Below, piece after piece: positions 11,075-23,390 of a DNA stretch of 64,000 bases (positions within the stretch are counted from its first letter, which is position 1; each line of letters begins with the position of its first letter). This DNA is from Haemonchus contortus (lineage: Eukaryota; Nematoda; Chromadorea; Rhabditida; Trichostrongylidae), in contig LS997565.1 in NCBI GenBank assembly GCA_000469685.2, positions 9,368,505 through 9,432,504 of the forward strand. The letters run 5' to 3'. Made by a program: the position numbers and the translations under genes. The notes under the pieces are model-generated. The model saw only the letters and a program-made list of their open reading frames with translations. It ran no database searches and had not been told where the DNA came from.

Positions 11075-14000
11075 TCAGTAAAGAGCCTTACTAGTAACTC
11101 TGCGTACTTGTGGACCCGGTGTTGCCGGCGTATTTTTCGGAACCAAACTCAATGAAGCAGTTTCTGAAGGCATTCTTCGCGGGGCCACCACACCGGCCGA
11201 CGGTTTGTTCTCCACTTTGGGCTCAGCTGCCTTGGGTGGAGGAGTTTCTGCTGGTGTTTTTTTCTCCACTTTGGGCTCAGCTGCCTTGGGTGGAGGAGTT
11301 TCGGCTTGTGGTTTTTTCTCCACCTTAGATTCAATTTTCCTGGGTGGGGGCGCTTCAGCATTCGGTGAAGGTGGTTTAGTCTCCGCTTTTGGCTCAGGTT
11401 TTTTATTTACAGGAGCTTTTTGTTCCGCCTTGGCCACCTCTTTTCCCTTGTCTGTTTTTCCTTTAGCTGCTTCAACAGTACTCTTTCGCAGTTCTTCCTT
11501 CTTGACTGGAGTTTTTGCTTCTTTTTCAGAAGCTCTCTCGAATTTTGCTTTTTGTTCCATAACCGGTGGGATTTCCATGTGTGATCTCTCCATTTTTGCT
11601 TTTTGCTCCTTTACAGGTGGATTTTCCGCGTTAGTTACTTTCCGTGAGGTTTCATCATCGCAAGCAGTTTTGTCCACTGGTAATGGCGAAGGAGTTATTT
11701 CAACATTCTGTTCCTCAAGTCGTCTTCTCTTCCTTAGCACATCTCCTCCCCAAGCATTAGGTACGTACTCTGGATGAAGGAGCATTTCGTCTAGCAGAAT
11801 ACGCTTTGCCTGAAAAATGCATAGGTTTGGGAAGCTCAATCCTCCCTCAAGGGGGTTTTTGTCCTGCTGTTTCTTTCATAACCGTGAAAACTCATGCATG
11901 ACTTTGGTCACCGTCACCCCTCTCTCCCTGGAAAACAACCCTCCTCTTGGAGAACAAGACCTCTCCGAATCAGAATCGGAATAGGATCCAGTCTGCAGAT
12001 TGTGGCTAGGTGGTTAGATCGTTACCATGGTCTATGGTCATAAATGGTCCTATCCAAAAAACCTGATGTGAAGCGCTTGCCCGACGAACCTTTGTGGAGT
12101 TCAACAGAAATATTCGAAGCTCGTTGTCGACGAAATCATCGAACAAATTCGATTTTGTCAGTATCACTTCAATAGCATGAGACAGCGCTTTGTCAATAAG
12201 CATAACAACCTGAAGGAAACACTCCATTACTCTAGACAAAAACGACTACGGTATACTCAACTCTTTCAGGGAGTTGAATCAGTGAAATACCCACTACAGC
12301 TGCGATTATCTGGTTTAACTTTACGCTCAACTCACTCAAAAAGACCCACCGTAGGCGTTGGCCTCGGATCGGAAGCTTCAAAAAAATTGCGCAGTAGTGT
12401 CCGTTCGACATTTTTAATGGTGTCCTCGAGCAAATGATTCCGATGCATGATCTCCAAACCACGTAATGCAATTGCCTCCTGTTCTGGTGTCTGAAAATCT
12501 TCCCTTCGGATTTTTTGGTCTTTTTCTACTGGGGTGCGTATCTATGGCGCGTCGACTGAGGGGAGTTCTCCGCTTAAGAAGGTGTTACAGGAGGATGTTG
12601 TAGGGTAAGGTGAAGATCAGATGGTAGGCGTTCTCCGGAAAAGCGCAGGAACTCACTCTGGTCTGTATCTCAGGGGAGAAGTCCACTCGGGTAGGGTCTC
12701 GGGGACCAACTCAGCTTCCCATTTCGTACGTCATATGTTATAAATTCCCACTTACCACCTTTTCCTCTTGTCTATGTTCTTCGGCAGAAGCACATCGTTG
12801 CAGATATGCATTCAACGATATGAGCTCCTCAATTTTCTGAAAAAAACCAAATCAAAAGAAGGGTTAGCTTCGGAGTAAGGCTAGTTTTATCATCGATCGC
12901 ACCCCAAATTTTTGGACGTTTCAACCGTTGCAAAGGGTGCTTTCAGAGTGCAACGACTTACCGACGGTGTTGCTGGTTACGTACTGGACTGATTGTGCTC
13001 CAGGCCGTGTCTTGAGGACGCGTGACCCATTGATGTTCAGTGTTGTCAACACCTAGCCAGCAACACAGTCGGTCGCTCGGTCGGTCGGTGGGTCGTTGCA
13101 CTCTGAAAGCGTCCAATGGTCGCAATGGAGAAGTCAGAGGGCTAACCGTTGGGCTCAGATGGGACCCGAACGCTTTCCCGCGCTCATATAGCTCTGTGCT
13201 CAATATCTCTTACAGAAATACTTCGCTTGAAGCATTCGAAACCGACATTCAGGACATCAAAATGTCATGCTTTCACTAACCTTGTCTTTTTCTCGAATAC
13301 GTTTTTGCATTCCTTTCATTTGCAATTTCATCTTTTTGTTTGCTAGCTCAAGCTCCTCAATTCGAAGGATGAGTACTTTGACTTCAGTGGAGCTTTCCTG
13401 ATGATTTTAACATATCATTGTTCTCATCGCCTGATTATGAAATGAATTCGGGTTTATCTACGTCCCCACATGTTGCTAGAAAATATTAGTTATACCTACA
13501 GGGTGGCCCACATGAAGTGTGACGCAGAAAACTAGCATCAAAATTATACAGATCAAACCAAATAGGAAACTATTACTCCTACACAATCATCACAAAATTG
13601 TGAACAACATATCACATCTCGCATGCAGAATGACCATCTTTCGCTTTAATGCAAGCATCCAACCTCTTTCGGAAGTTTTCAAGAATGCGCGCAATCACTT
13701 TCATGCCACGCTTCTACAAGAGGATATTCTTTTGGAAGTTTCTGAGACTTGTGTTTGAAAGCGCAGGCTTTTTGCTCCAGAATCGACCATACCCCAAAAT
13801 TCAAAGGATTGAGATCAGGGAATTTGAAGGTCAAAACTACTTCGCCCCAAAAACCCGGAAGCGTGGTTTCACAACATTGCAGCATCTTCTTTGCGCTGTG
13901 GGCTGGTGCCCAATCCTGTGGAAGGTTCAGCTAACGTTCATCGCGTTCCTTTCCGCCCAAGCGATCACCGCTTCCTCCAGCCCAGAAGCCCATAAGTTGA

Positions 14001-16903
14001 TTTTTTTTATTGCCCGTCACACTTCATATGGGTCACCCTGTATCTGAAGCGATTTGTAACTACGGATGGGTCTACCAAAAGCATTTTCACATGGGTTTTA
14101 TGATAACCAGTTCCATTTGGATTGTATTACAGAGTTAAACTCAATGAAAAGCACTCACTCGACTTAAACCTCCTTCTGGGCTGGTTTGTTTGCCAGAATA
14201 ACCAGCCTGAATACTAGATTTTCAGATGAAACGTGAGTAATGGAGTAAAAATTATTTCCTGGTCAAGACCTCCATCGAATTGAGCAAGAAAGAGCATCCC
14301 CTTATTGCCGACTTTCCTACTTTCGGAAGTGAAATGGTCTTGAAGCTTTGACATTAATCCAAGGTTGGACTGGCCAATCGCCTATATGAAGTGGAGCATT
14401 TTTTGATGGGATCCTGTCCATTCAACCCACGAGTCCACTCTCCTAATCGAATCGAAATAGATAGTGGAAGGGAGTCTCTCAACAATGGTGTTAGAAAAGT
14501 ACTATGTTCAAGGGAGGAGGTTTTGAAAGGCCCAGGAGGATTTTTTTCTCACCGTTGGACCCGTATCATTCAGACGATTGGAGGAAGAGTTTGGGGTTAA
14601 AAAAACATGCCATTTCGACATATCCTCTTGAGGAACCTATAAATTCATGAGAACGATTTGATTCTGATGAGCGAGGCGATCCCTTGGGTTTGTAGGATAA
14701 CACATGGCGTCGCTGTCGGGATATGTTGACCGCTGATACTGGATCGATTCTTTGGGTAAAAGTTCAAGGCCCACTAAGCCCATCAAGTTTCTACACGCTG
14801 ACGACTCAAGCATATGGCGACTCAGCATGTCATATGCTAAACCTAATCCTCATTAATGACGAGGTTTCTTCCTGGCATCTTGTCTATCCTGGATCTACAT
14901 TTCGTTCCGATGTTTGAAACTTTTGACAACCACGATCCTCATCCTCACCCTGCTCTTGATTTCACTGATTTTTTGATCCTGTGCCTCCGATTCTGAGATA
15001 GGTTCTGTCAAGTCATCTGTCCTGAAATCCGAGCGCAAAATTAGATCGTAATATCATATACACATTGATTCGGTCACTTCTTCTAATTTGCTGGTGCTCC
15101 TTCTATCGTTATTGAAAAGGTGGCGAGTTAGTATGATTGCAGTGCAGGATGGCTTTCAACAGCTTTCATAAGGAGCAACTTCCCTATGAGGCTCCTACGC
15201 TCCACCCTGATCCTATTGGTCAAGCTTATGAAAGCTTTCGCACCTCGCGATACAGTAACCCGCTGTGAATTTAGTGGCTGGATGTATCTCGACTCCTGAT
15301 TCACCTTCTGCATTCACTTTTGGACTTATTGGACGCATTTTCCAGCGTGCACGCTGGCATGACCTCTTCGATACGCACGTATTTCCAACCTAGAGCGGAG
15401 GTGCAGTGGCAAGAAGCGCATGGTCGCAGGTTCGAATCCCAGATCGATGCCTGCCTACGCTAACCAAGCCTTCCATCCCTCCGGGGTTGGTTATTTAGCA
15501 TCGGACGCGCCTAGGAGAATACAAAAACTGACTTGTACTTCGGCTGGTTACCTCGAGTCATTATACAGGCCACATACGCATTCAGTACGCCACTACACCT
15601 CTGAGCCAAAGTCGAATGCAGGGTGCATCCCATAGACGGGACTTTCCCTTTATCCTTTTTTGAGTATTTAGCGAGTTTTTCCTGGCCGATTGAGATACCT
15701 TCCGTCTCATTTAAGTTAGGTTACAGTATAACAAAATCCCTGGATTGCGAAATGTATCATGTTACATGTTTCCGCAGAAGATTGGTCCTTCTCATTCGTT
15801 CATAAGCAGCTGAGCAACCTACAGTTCGAGAGCACCTTTGCCATTGCTATGGCCATTGCTATGTCCTGTATCGTATGACTCCTTTTCATTATTCTTTGCT
15901 TTCCACCTAAATATTCAAAACTCTTTGTTATATTTTTTATCAACATTCTACAAAGATGGGCAAAGAGTTTGGTCTCAGACAGGACCCGAACCCGTATTCT
16001 TCGTTCCCGGCACTTTTCTCTTTATCTCTTTAGCATCGAGACGTCTCTTCTTTGTACATTTTTGTGATTATGGTATCTTATTCCCAAAAATCATGTCGCG
16101 CTCGCCGAAAACAGTCGCGCGCAGCCGTGCGTTTTGAATTCCCACTGGAAGGATTCTTTGGTTGCCGCGGAACCACGGCTGCTCGCCGTGGGAATTCGGG
16201 GAGAAGTACCGCCACCCCTTTTTATGATATTTCAGCCATTTCTTTCATTAAACATACGTATGACGATGACGATGATGACTTCCCATGCTGGGTGTTTTAC
16301 CCATAACTCAATACCCTTGCGAGAACTCTTGGATCCTCACGAGACACGCCAGATCGGTACGACGTTCAAGCTGATGGGCGTCAAGCTTTATCACTCTGCT
16401 CATCTTCCACTTATCACCATCCCCATTATTTAGGAGTTCATAACATTACTTCAGCTTATGCGTATGCATTCTAGTGGCAGCTGGACGAGCAACGGCGTTC
16501 ACATTCTCGAATTCCTCTTGATCTTCAGTAGTTCTCCTATAGGACTGAAAACGTGAGTGGTTAGTAGACGTCTGAGTAATAAATATGTAACAAATGTAAT
16601 TTTTACCACTCAATCACTTACTTCCTCATCGTCCCTACTTATACCTGAAATATCCAACAACAGTCTTAACGGCAACTGGGAGATTGTAGTGACCTCTCAG
16701 GGATGTCTCATCGTAACGGAACCCACCATATTTCATTCTGATATTACGACGTTTTCTTTCGATAGCTGCATCTTCCGCGGTTGGCCCTCTTTCCTCCAGA
16801 GTCTAAAAGTGGAAGAGATATCAACCCCTCATTTAAACTTATCAGTTCCAGTTCGAAAAATAACTCACTCGTGGACCTTCTTGCTCATTCCCTGATGATT
16901 GAC
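11075..16903 (-). CDS. Coiled-coil protein with a repeated Lys/Pro/Glu-rich C-terminal tail (unrecognised; 5' end not found)
   Basis: I do not recognise this gene. Exons in transcript order, all phase-consistent: 16903-16869, 16802-16694, 16644-16622, 16544-16450, 15021-14949, 13397-13281, 12836-12756, 12490-12350, 12209-12090, 11809-11075. This gives about 508 residues; the start is missing. Visible parts: a basic ERKRRNIRMKYGG segment, an acidic linker, a coiled coil rich in Glu, Lys and Leu (IEELELANKKMKLQMKGMQKR), a helical region, a basic RKRRR patch after AWGGD, then a tail of 200 residues rich in KxEKK and PPP. The tail contains an 18-residue unit repeated about three times (54-bp repeat at 11200-11330). 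Architecture suggests a cytoskeletal or chromatin scaffold, but that is inference only. A mariner derivative and a SINE sit in its introns. Confidence 0.8.
11200..11330 (-). repeat. 54-bp in-frame coding tandem repeat
   Basis: The segment CTCAGCTGCCTTGGGTGGAG recurs 54 bp apart within the last exon of the coiled-coil gene. It encodes an 18-residue unit of the type PPPKAAEPKVEKKxxAET. The near-identity of the DNA copies suggests recent expansion. Confidence 0.85.
12939..13111. repeat. Short inverted-repeat element (about 170 bp) in an intron
   Basis: The arms GCTTTCAGAGTGCAACGAC (about 12940-12958) and GTCGTTGCACTCTGAAAGC (about 13091-13110) are exact reverse complements, with more imperfect pairing outside. 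The interior is partly similar to 36940-37090. It lies in the intron 12837-13280 of the coiled-coil gene and looks like a small MITE. Confidence 0.65.
13497..14042 (-). mobile_element. Mariner-derived non-autonomous element (copy 1)
   Basis: The ends TACAGGGTGGCCCACATGAA and CATATGGGTCACCCTGTA are inverted repeats and both finish on TA, as expected for Tc1/mariner insertion. The minus strand carries a broken C-terminal transposase: a CCETTLPGFWG segment, PDLNPLNF around the third catalytic aspartate, then WSILEQKACAFKHKS. The N-terminal DNA-binding part and first catalytic residues are missing. A second copy of the same size and internal content is at 29705-30247, so this is one amplified deletion derivative. 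It sits in the intron 13398-14948 of the coiled-coil gene. Confidence 0.85.
15394..15636 (+). mobile_element. tRNA-derived SINE (copy 1)
   Basis: It starts AGCGGAGGTGCAGTGGCAAG, resembling a tRNA A box, followed at 15429 by a good B box GGTTCGAATCC. The body (CCATCCCTCCGGGGTTGGTT, then a segment ending near GTCGAATGCAGG) is shared with copies at 22995, 26192 and 26846. The cloverleaf is not complete, so it is not a tRNA gene. It lies in an intron of the coiled-coil gene, antisense to it. Confidence 0.75.
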
Positions 16904-17641
16904 CTGAAAGATAACATGGGAAACTCTGGCTAGAGGGGAAGCTCCGATTCCAATAATGAGACTAAGATTACTAAACATTTTTCGGGGGACGAGTTACTGG
17001 CAGTCACCTGAATTTGGGTTCTAAAATCTCCTAAAGTTCACAGGATTTCAAATTCAGCAAACCCGTGCATTTCGATCATTTTTTGGTGGCATGGAAGAGG
17101 ATTTTCAGAAGAGGCTCATTCATTCATCCATTTGATGAGACATGCCTCTTTTACCCCGATGATGGGTTTCTCCATGAAGAAGTGCAGGAGTGGCTGATTA
17201 GTGATTTGGGTGTGTACGGTAACCTAAGATAGTAACATCATAATGAAGTACCGTAGGTAGGTTACCGTACGCGTACCTAAATCTCTGACCTCCTTCTCGA
17301 ATGGCTGTTCATCGTTCAGGCTCTGCTCTGGAGCCTTTAACCTTAACCGCTAACTGCACCAAGTCCCATCAGAACTAGGTGTATGCTGCGTCTTGAGATG
17401 TAAATAGACTAGCAACCTCCTTTTTAAATAGACTGATACCTTTAGTTTGATTTCCCACTGAATACGAAGAGTAGAAAATTGTTCAAGCCCTTACGGGCTG
17501 AGATTTTACTTTGTTTTTTGCCTGAGTCCTTCTCGACCTGTCCTGACCGTGCCGCATTTGGTTGTGTTTTATATGATACTGTTGATGACCGTACACGAGC
17601 AGTGACCTTCACGTCCCCATCGTCTTCCTAACATAAGTATA
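16904..17641. other. Upstream flank of the coiled-coil gene
   Basis: The missing 5' exon or exons of the minus-strand coiled-coil gene may lie here. A short ATG-led segment with a GT site is present near 17174, but its phase does not match the next exon. Nothing was called. Confidence 0.3.
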
Positions 17642-19184
17642 TTTCAAAAGTATGTGCACACCCAACATTTTGTTCTTTTGAGAATGCCATTGCTTTCTGT
17701 AACCTGTGACCTTCACCATTCAATTCCTTGTGTGCGATAACCTACGCACACTTATTCTGAGAGAACATCGTAGCTGCTAACATAACTTTTTATTAAAGAA
17801 AATTTTTTCTTTGTTTCAAAAGTATGTGCACACTTAGCAAAAAACAAAAATATAACCGAGATCAGGAGACAATAGAGCCACCTCAGTTTGTGTAGAGGTT
17901 ATCGACTACGAGGAATCGTTTGAGAATGGTTTCGTTGCGGTAGGTTCTTTAGTTACCTTAGAAATGAAAAATTTTGAGTGTGCACATACTTTTCGAACGG
18001 CGACTGGGCCGCTCTTTTTCATACATTGCTAAATTCACTCGAAACCCTGGCAGCTATCGCTCACAACCTATTCCTGGCCGTCCACGTATTTCGACTGCTC
18101 AGGGCAACAGGAGAAGAGCCCGTCTTGTGGCAAATCCTTCTTTGTCTGTGTGTCAGATCCGAGCTCAGATGGTTTATCAGTCTCGCGTACGACCGTTTGG
18201 CGCCCTATGCGCTCTGATGAGTGTATCACACGAGAGACCATGAAGAAGGCTAGTCGACACAAGACCCGCCACAAGCTGACTAGGCTGGAGTTTGCTCGCG
18301 CAGACCATCAAAGAGCCTCCTCCAAAATTCCTTCTCGAAAACACGAGTGGCTCTCGGCGAAGGTACCTTCAGTAAAGACAAAATCCATCCGGCCCATCGA
18401 TATGGTGCTTCTTTTTATCAGAAAAGATCACTCAAGAGCAAAATGGGTACAACACATTGTTTGTTCTAAAAATAGGAAAATCCTGAAAATTCTCGAACAA
18501 CCGTACCTTAACCCATGATGTTGCCATGTTCCTACGAGCAAACTCCAGCCTTGTCAGCTTGTGGCGGGTCTTGTGTCGACTAGCCTTCTTCATGATCTCT
18601 CGTGTGATACACTCATCAGAGCGCCAAACGGTCGTACGCGAGACTGATAAACCATCTGAGCTCGGATCTGACACACAGACAAAGAAGTATTTGCCACAAG
18701 ACGGGCTCTTCTCCTGTTGTCCTGAGCAGTCGAAATACGTGGACGGCCAGGAAAAGGTTGTGAGCGATAGCTGCCAGGGTTTCGAGTGAATTTAGCAATG
18801 TATGAAAAAGAGCGGCCCAGTCGCCGTTCGAAAAGTATGTGCACACTCAAAATTTTTCATTTCCAAGGTAACTAAAGAACCTATCGCAACGAAACCATTC
18901 TCAAACTATTCCTCGTAGTCGATAACCTCTACAGAAATTTAGGTGGTCCTATCGATTCCTGATCTCTGTTATATTTTTGTTTTTTGCTAAGTGTGCACAT
19001 ACTTTTGAAACAAAGGAGAAAATTCTCTTTAATAAAAAATTATGTTAGCAGCTACGATGTTCTCTCAGAATAAATGTTCGTAGGTTATCGCACACAAGGA
19101 ATTGAATGGTGAATTTCACAGGTTACAAAAAGCAATGGTATTCCCAAAAAAAACAAAATGTTGGGTGTGCACATACTTTTGAAA
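17642..19184. mobile_element. Palindromic Tc1-family element with two facing transposase fragments
   Basis: The two arms (about 17642-18298 and 18531-19184) are near-identical reverse complements separated by about 230 bp. Each arm encodes the N-terminal part of a Tc1-type transposase: helix-turn-helix GRPRISTAQ, RRRARLVAN, SVSRTTVWR, KKASRHKTRHKLTRLEFAR. The arms' reading frames are slightly damaged and the catalytic DDE region is absent or scrambled in the spacer. The motif TTTCAAAAGTATGTGCACAC occurs three times per arm (17642, 17814, 17978 inverted; mirrored at 18827, 18991, 19165). This resembles the IR/DR arrangement of transposase-binding sites. TA dinucleotides flank the ends. Confidence 0.85.
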
Positions 19185-19347
19185 CACACTGTAGTATATT
19201 TATTAGTTCATAATTTTGGACCTAAAATTACTACAATACTGGAAAAGGATGTTTACTGCTAAACGGATGGTCAGAAGCATGTTTTCAATGTGAATCAGCA
19301 GCGCAGTACTCACTATGATGATCACTGCAAATTAAATCCTCAAGGGA

Positions 19348-19734
19348 CTTGCTAAGGAGGTAAGCAAACCAGCCCGTTTGGCCCTTCTGCTGGATGCATT
19401 TCCTTATTCTTCGATTCTGTTTAAGGGTCTCGTAATCCCACTCAGCGAAAGTACGTGGGAAGTCGCTTCGAAATCCCAGATGGAAGTTCTTTATACAGTG
19501 CACATAGGGCTGCCGTGCAACTGTGACAGTATGGTGTGCTTTAACAATTGATTCATACATTCGCCCAATGTCTTCCACATATTAACAAGGAAGTTTCTTC
19601 CACCTGGGATTCAGAAGTGACTGCCCACGTACTTACCATGAGTGGGATTATGAGACCTTCAAACAGAATCGCAGAATAAGCAAATTTATCTAGCAGAAGG
19701 CCAAACGGGCTGGCTCGGTTACTTCCTTGCTAAG
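19348..19734. repeat. Inverted repeat with arms of about 115 bp
   Basis: Positions 19348-19462 and 19622-19734 are reverse complements with moderate divergence. Shared blocks include AGAAGGCCAAACGGGCTGG, CAGAATCG and TTCCTTGCTAAG. The loop is about 160 bp. No protein is evident. It may be a MITE or the product of a tail-to-tail duplication. Confidence 0.65.
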
Positions 19735-19924
19735 GGTTGGGTTGTACGAGCGCATTCAGACTTTGCGATGTCTAGTCAGCTGTGGACCTGTACCAAGTCT
19801 TTTGAAGGCATGGTCCACGATAAATATGGTTTTTTAGAGTACTCCCAAACCTGAGACTCCCAAGAATGGCAGAAGGAACGCTGTCGGGTCGGAAAACGGT
19901 CCAGATGGGGCTCGGGTAACAGGA

Positions 19925-20480
19925 ACTTCGAAAACGGTTCAGCTGACGTATACACCCAAATGCGGACATGTTCGCAAGGCGTTGTAGGGACTATAGAGGT
20001 TCGCACTGGGACGCACACGTTTTACGCAATCAGCTTACTGTAGCCAGCTGTACGCAATGACATGTGAGACGGGCACTTGAACCAGTACTGTGTAATCGAT
20101 TCGCCACACGCGGCAATCGTGGGTCAGTTGTCTCATTATTGCAGTTTTAGCATTCGTCATACAGCTCGATCGACATGCCGTTATTGTTTTTGGCATGATT
20201 GTACTGCTACTTCTTTTACTCCCGTATTACTCACTCAATGCTATAGTTCTGCTTCATTCTGCTAAATTCCTTCGCGCACGGCGTCGCTCTCACTTCTCAA
20301 TGCACATATATCAAGACAGCTTGTCCGAATATCCTTTCCATGCAACTTTGTAGTCACATTTTTGCCCAACACCTAATTTTACATCTTTTTGAGGTCTTAT
20401 ACTTTCCAAAACGCCGATGTTCGCGTTCCCTTTGCTACTTTTGCTCTATTCTAAACTATTACTTCGCTCGCCGCTGGCCG
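19925..20480. repeat. Dispersed repeat related to the interior of the 10060-10510 element
   Basis: It shares the same order of blocks as 10133-10480: a GTATACACCCAA-type start, TTCGCACTGGGACGCACAC, CAGCTTACTG, TCCATGCAACTTTGTAGTCACA and AGGTCTTATACTTTCC. The terminal GCACAGTTCACG repeats are not evident here, so the ends are lost or diverged. Confidence 0.55.
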
Positions 20481-22994
20481 GTCCTTGTAAATCTTTTCAT
20501 GTTGTCGTTTCCGAATACGGCTTTGTCGGTTGCGGAAGCTATCCATAAATTGGTGCGCGATCTATTTATATTTCTACTAAACTAACAGAGGGACTCTAAT
20601 GAGAGTATTACCTCTCTCTCCTTCCGATTATTTTGAAATCTTCGAAACATTTCTCGTAATTTTCGATTCCCTTTGAGGTCGGACATAGCAATTTTTTTGC
20701 TAAATAGATGCGATAAGTTGTCTGAATGTACAATGCCTCAATTCCAGAGAAATACGAGTATAACTCCAAGATACCAGCCATATGTTGGCCGTACTAGCAA
20801 AAACTGTAAGAGGTGAGCCAGGTGGGAATGCTCTGAAAGAGAGGCAGCAGATGCGTGGACGTAGAAGATAAGCCATAGTGGCTCCAAACTGATCACTGCA
20901 AAATATCTTGACGCTGGAAGAATGAGTAGGAGATAGGAGGAGAGCTCAAGCATTGTGATAGGCTGTGATAACAGCTAGGGGAACGAATCATTGTAGGCTT
21001 TGAAGGACTTTCTTATCACCCTGTAGCCCTCTGTTCTGGGTATGATGCAAGTATTGCCGCAAAAACGGCACGTTGTGTTCAAACCATTACCTACGTCCTT
21101 AGTGCTGTTCTTCTGGAAGTTATGTAACGGACTTTTAGTGTCAACAGCTATGCTCGAGCAAGCTATTGAGGCCGATGTAAACGTGATGTTTTGTAATCGC
21201 TCTCTCAAATACGCTAGTAGGAAAGATAGTCGCATGGGTGGTGTATAAGGACATCGAGTGCATTTTCAATTGAAAGTGATGCTTTCCATCTCAAAAGCTT
21301 CGAATGAGTGGGGCATAGGGAGGGGAAGATGACGGTGACAGGTCAATCTTGCTGTGGAATGTGCCATACTGTCACTACCACTGACCACCTGGGAGCAAGA
21401 GGAGGTATGTGACTGTGATGAGATTTGAATTTGCACTAATAAGTGACGTGGTAACCTCAAAAAAAGTCACAGAACACCGGTAAACTTCTCACGTTGCAGG
21501 ATTAGACGCCGTCTTCGCAGGTGGATTGCGCACAGAATGAGTCTCACTCATCGCTGAGGTCCCTTCGGAGGTATCTGTAAACAACCGACGAAGTGCTTTA
21601 TGCGGTGTGTTCAAAAAGGAGCGGTAAGCTTAATAAGCACAGCTATCCTCTCCCTACCCACGAAACTGAAGAGCGACCGCAGCTGATGGACATCATCACT
21701 ATTGGAACAGCTTGCGTTAATCGAGAGTGTGCGTGAAGATTCGTGCTCCACTGAAAAGCCGCAATCACCTAGTAGGAGAGGGGCACGATCTCGTACGAAG
21801 TATTGAAAAAAGCCATGTACTGCATGACCTATCAGCATGACCCTTCAAGTCATCATGGCCACACTAATTATGCGACTCCAGCTTTGTAACATAACCAAGA
21901 TTAGAGGTAATCTCCATGTTCGCCTTTCTTTAAACCTGGGCATCTGTACTATTATTTGTCAACTCTTCTGTGCCATACAGGTTGTATACATGTCATTATA
22001 TACCGGTCATTATACATGCTGCACCACCCATGAATTCCACGCACCGTGCTCATGTCGCCCCTCTCGTGTCATCTAAACGGTGAAAACCTGGTTGGAGGGG
22101 CATACGCGTGTTCAGGTTTTTTGCCTATGCTCTCCCGCCGAGAGGTTATCCTGTTGGCCTATTTCTCTCCAGCTTTTCGCACGATGTCAGCATTCAACCC
22201 TTCCCCGTGCTCCACACCCCACAGACCTAGGCAAGAAACCTCCAATTTCCCGGCTCATCAGAACTGTTTCTTGCCCCACACAGGCTCGCAAAGCAAGCTT
22301 CTCCATGCTCCATACCTTACCCTCGCAGATGAAGAGTACACTGGAGTTGTCCTACAACTACGTTTTCACCGTAACGTGGGTCTTCCAGACGTTTTGATCC
22401 TATGTTACGTGTTCACATTCTTCCGGTTATAGGTTATAGGAGATCCACAGTAAAAAGACGATTCATAGTCGAAGCTGTTCTGTTGCCAGAAAGGAAGACT
22501 ACAACTATCAGAATTTACGCGTGGAGCGTTAGAATAAGAAAATCAAGGCTACCTTCGGCAACAATAGTCTTAGTTCCTTAACCTGATTACCATTCGATTG
22601 CCTTGTTTACTTTGGTTACTTCATTGCATCAGGGTTTAAAAGTTTAATCAATTCTTTTCTGAAATGTGCGCCGCCTTCGACTTCCATTCAGAATAGTAGT
22701 GACGCAATGAATGTGGTGACCCATACAAGACCTGAGGTGGCTAGCCGATGTAGAAATCAGTGCTTGTATCCTACCAGACCAGCCTAGCATCATTTGACCA
22801 ATTCCGTATGGATGGAAGGTTTGGTTGGTCTGACATCGATTTGGTATTCAATCCTCTGACAATACGTGTGACAGTGTGCCATCTGCTACTGCACCAAACA
22901 CCCACTCTATAACATTGAAGTGAATTTATCTCTTCTTGGTTACTTGTAAACTTATCGAAAAAGGCACAGGATCACCGCACCATGTAAAGATTCA
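20481..22994. other. Gene-poor stretch without a supported feature
   Basis: I read both strands for splice-linked coding blocks and found only short frames without recognisable composition or motifs. No repeat structure stood out at this scale. Confidence 0.35.
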
Positions 22995-23150
22995 AGGGTG
23001 TTGTGGCAAGTGGCGCACTATCTCGCAGGCACGGTCACGGGTTCAGATCCTGGATCGGTTTCCGCCTAGACCAACCAAGCCTTCCTTCCAGGGGGGCGCG
23101 CGATTCACGCGTGACCCCATTAGAGCTCTTCGCGCACGCAGCACCTTTTC
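22995..23150 (+). mobile_element. tRNA-derived SINE (copy 2, truncated)
   Basis: TGTTGTGGCAAGTGGCGCAC resembles the A-box region of the other copies and GGGTTCAGATCC (about 23039) is the B box. The downstream block CTTCCTTCCAGGG matches the copy at 26192. The 3' portion is lost. Confidence 0.6.
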
Positions 23151-23390
23151 AGTACCTTTCTGTTGAAATGGACCAAATAAATTTGCAATAATCCACGGTT
23201 TCACCATTAATAGAGCAAATCTCTTCACTATGGCAGAAAAGCCCCTCCGGGATTGAGAAATCACTTCATAGGTCAACAATTTACTTGCCAAACGTTCAAA
23301 ATAAGAATAACTTCGAATTTTTCCATACCAGAAAACGCAATCCTTCTGTAAACGTGCGTATTTGGTCATTTCTTCACTTATTCTACTTTA

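Noticed and set aside
11110..11777. Plus-strand open frame of 190 codons opposite the coiled-coil gene's last exon
   Set aside because: It is the antisense shadow of the Lys/Pro/Glu-rich coding exon and has no own start or splice context.
17174..17190. Possible first exon of the coiled-coil gene (MEKPIIG on the minus strand)
   Set aside because: Its donor gives phase 0 whereas the next exon at 16903 needs phase 1.
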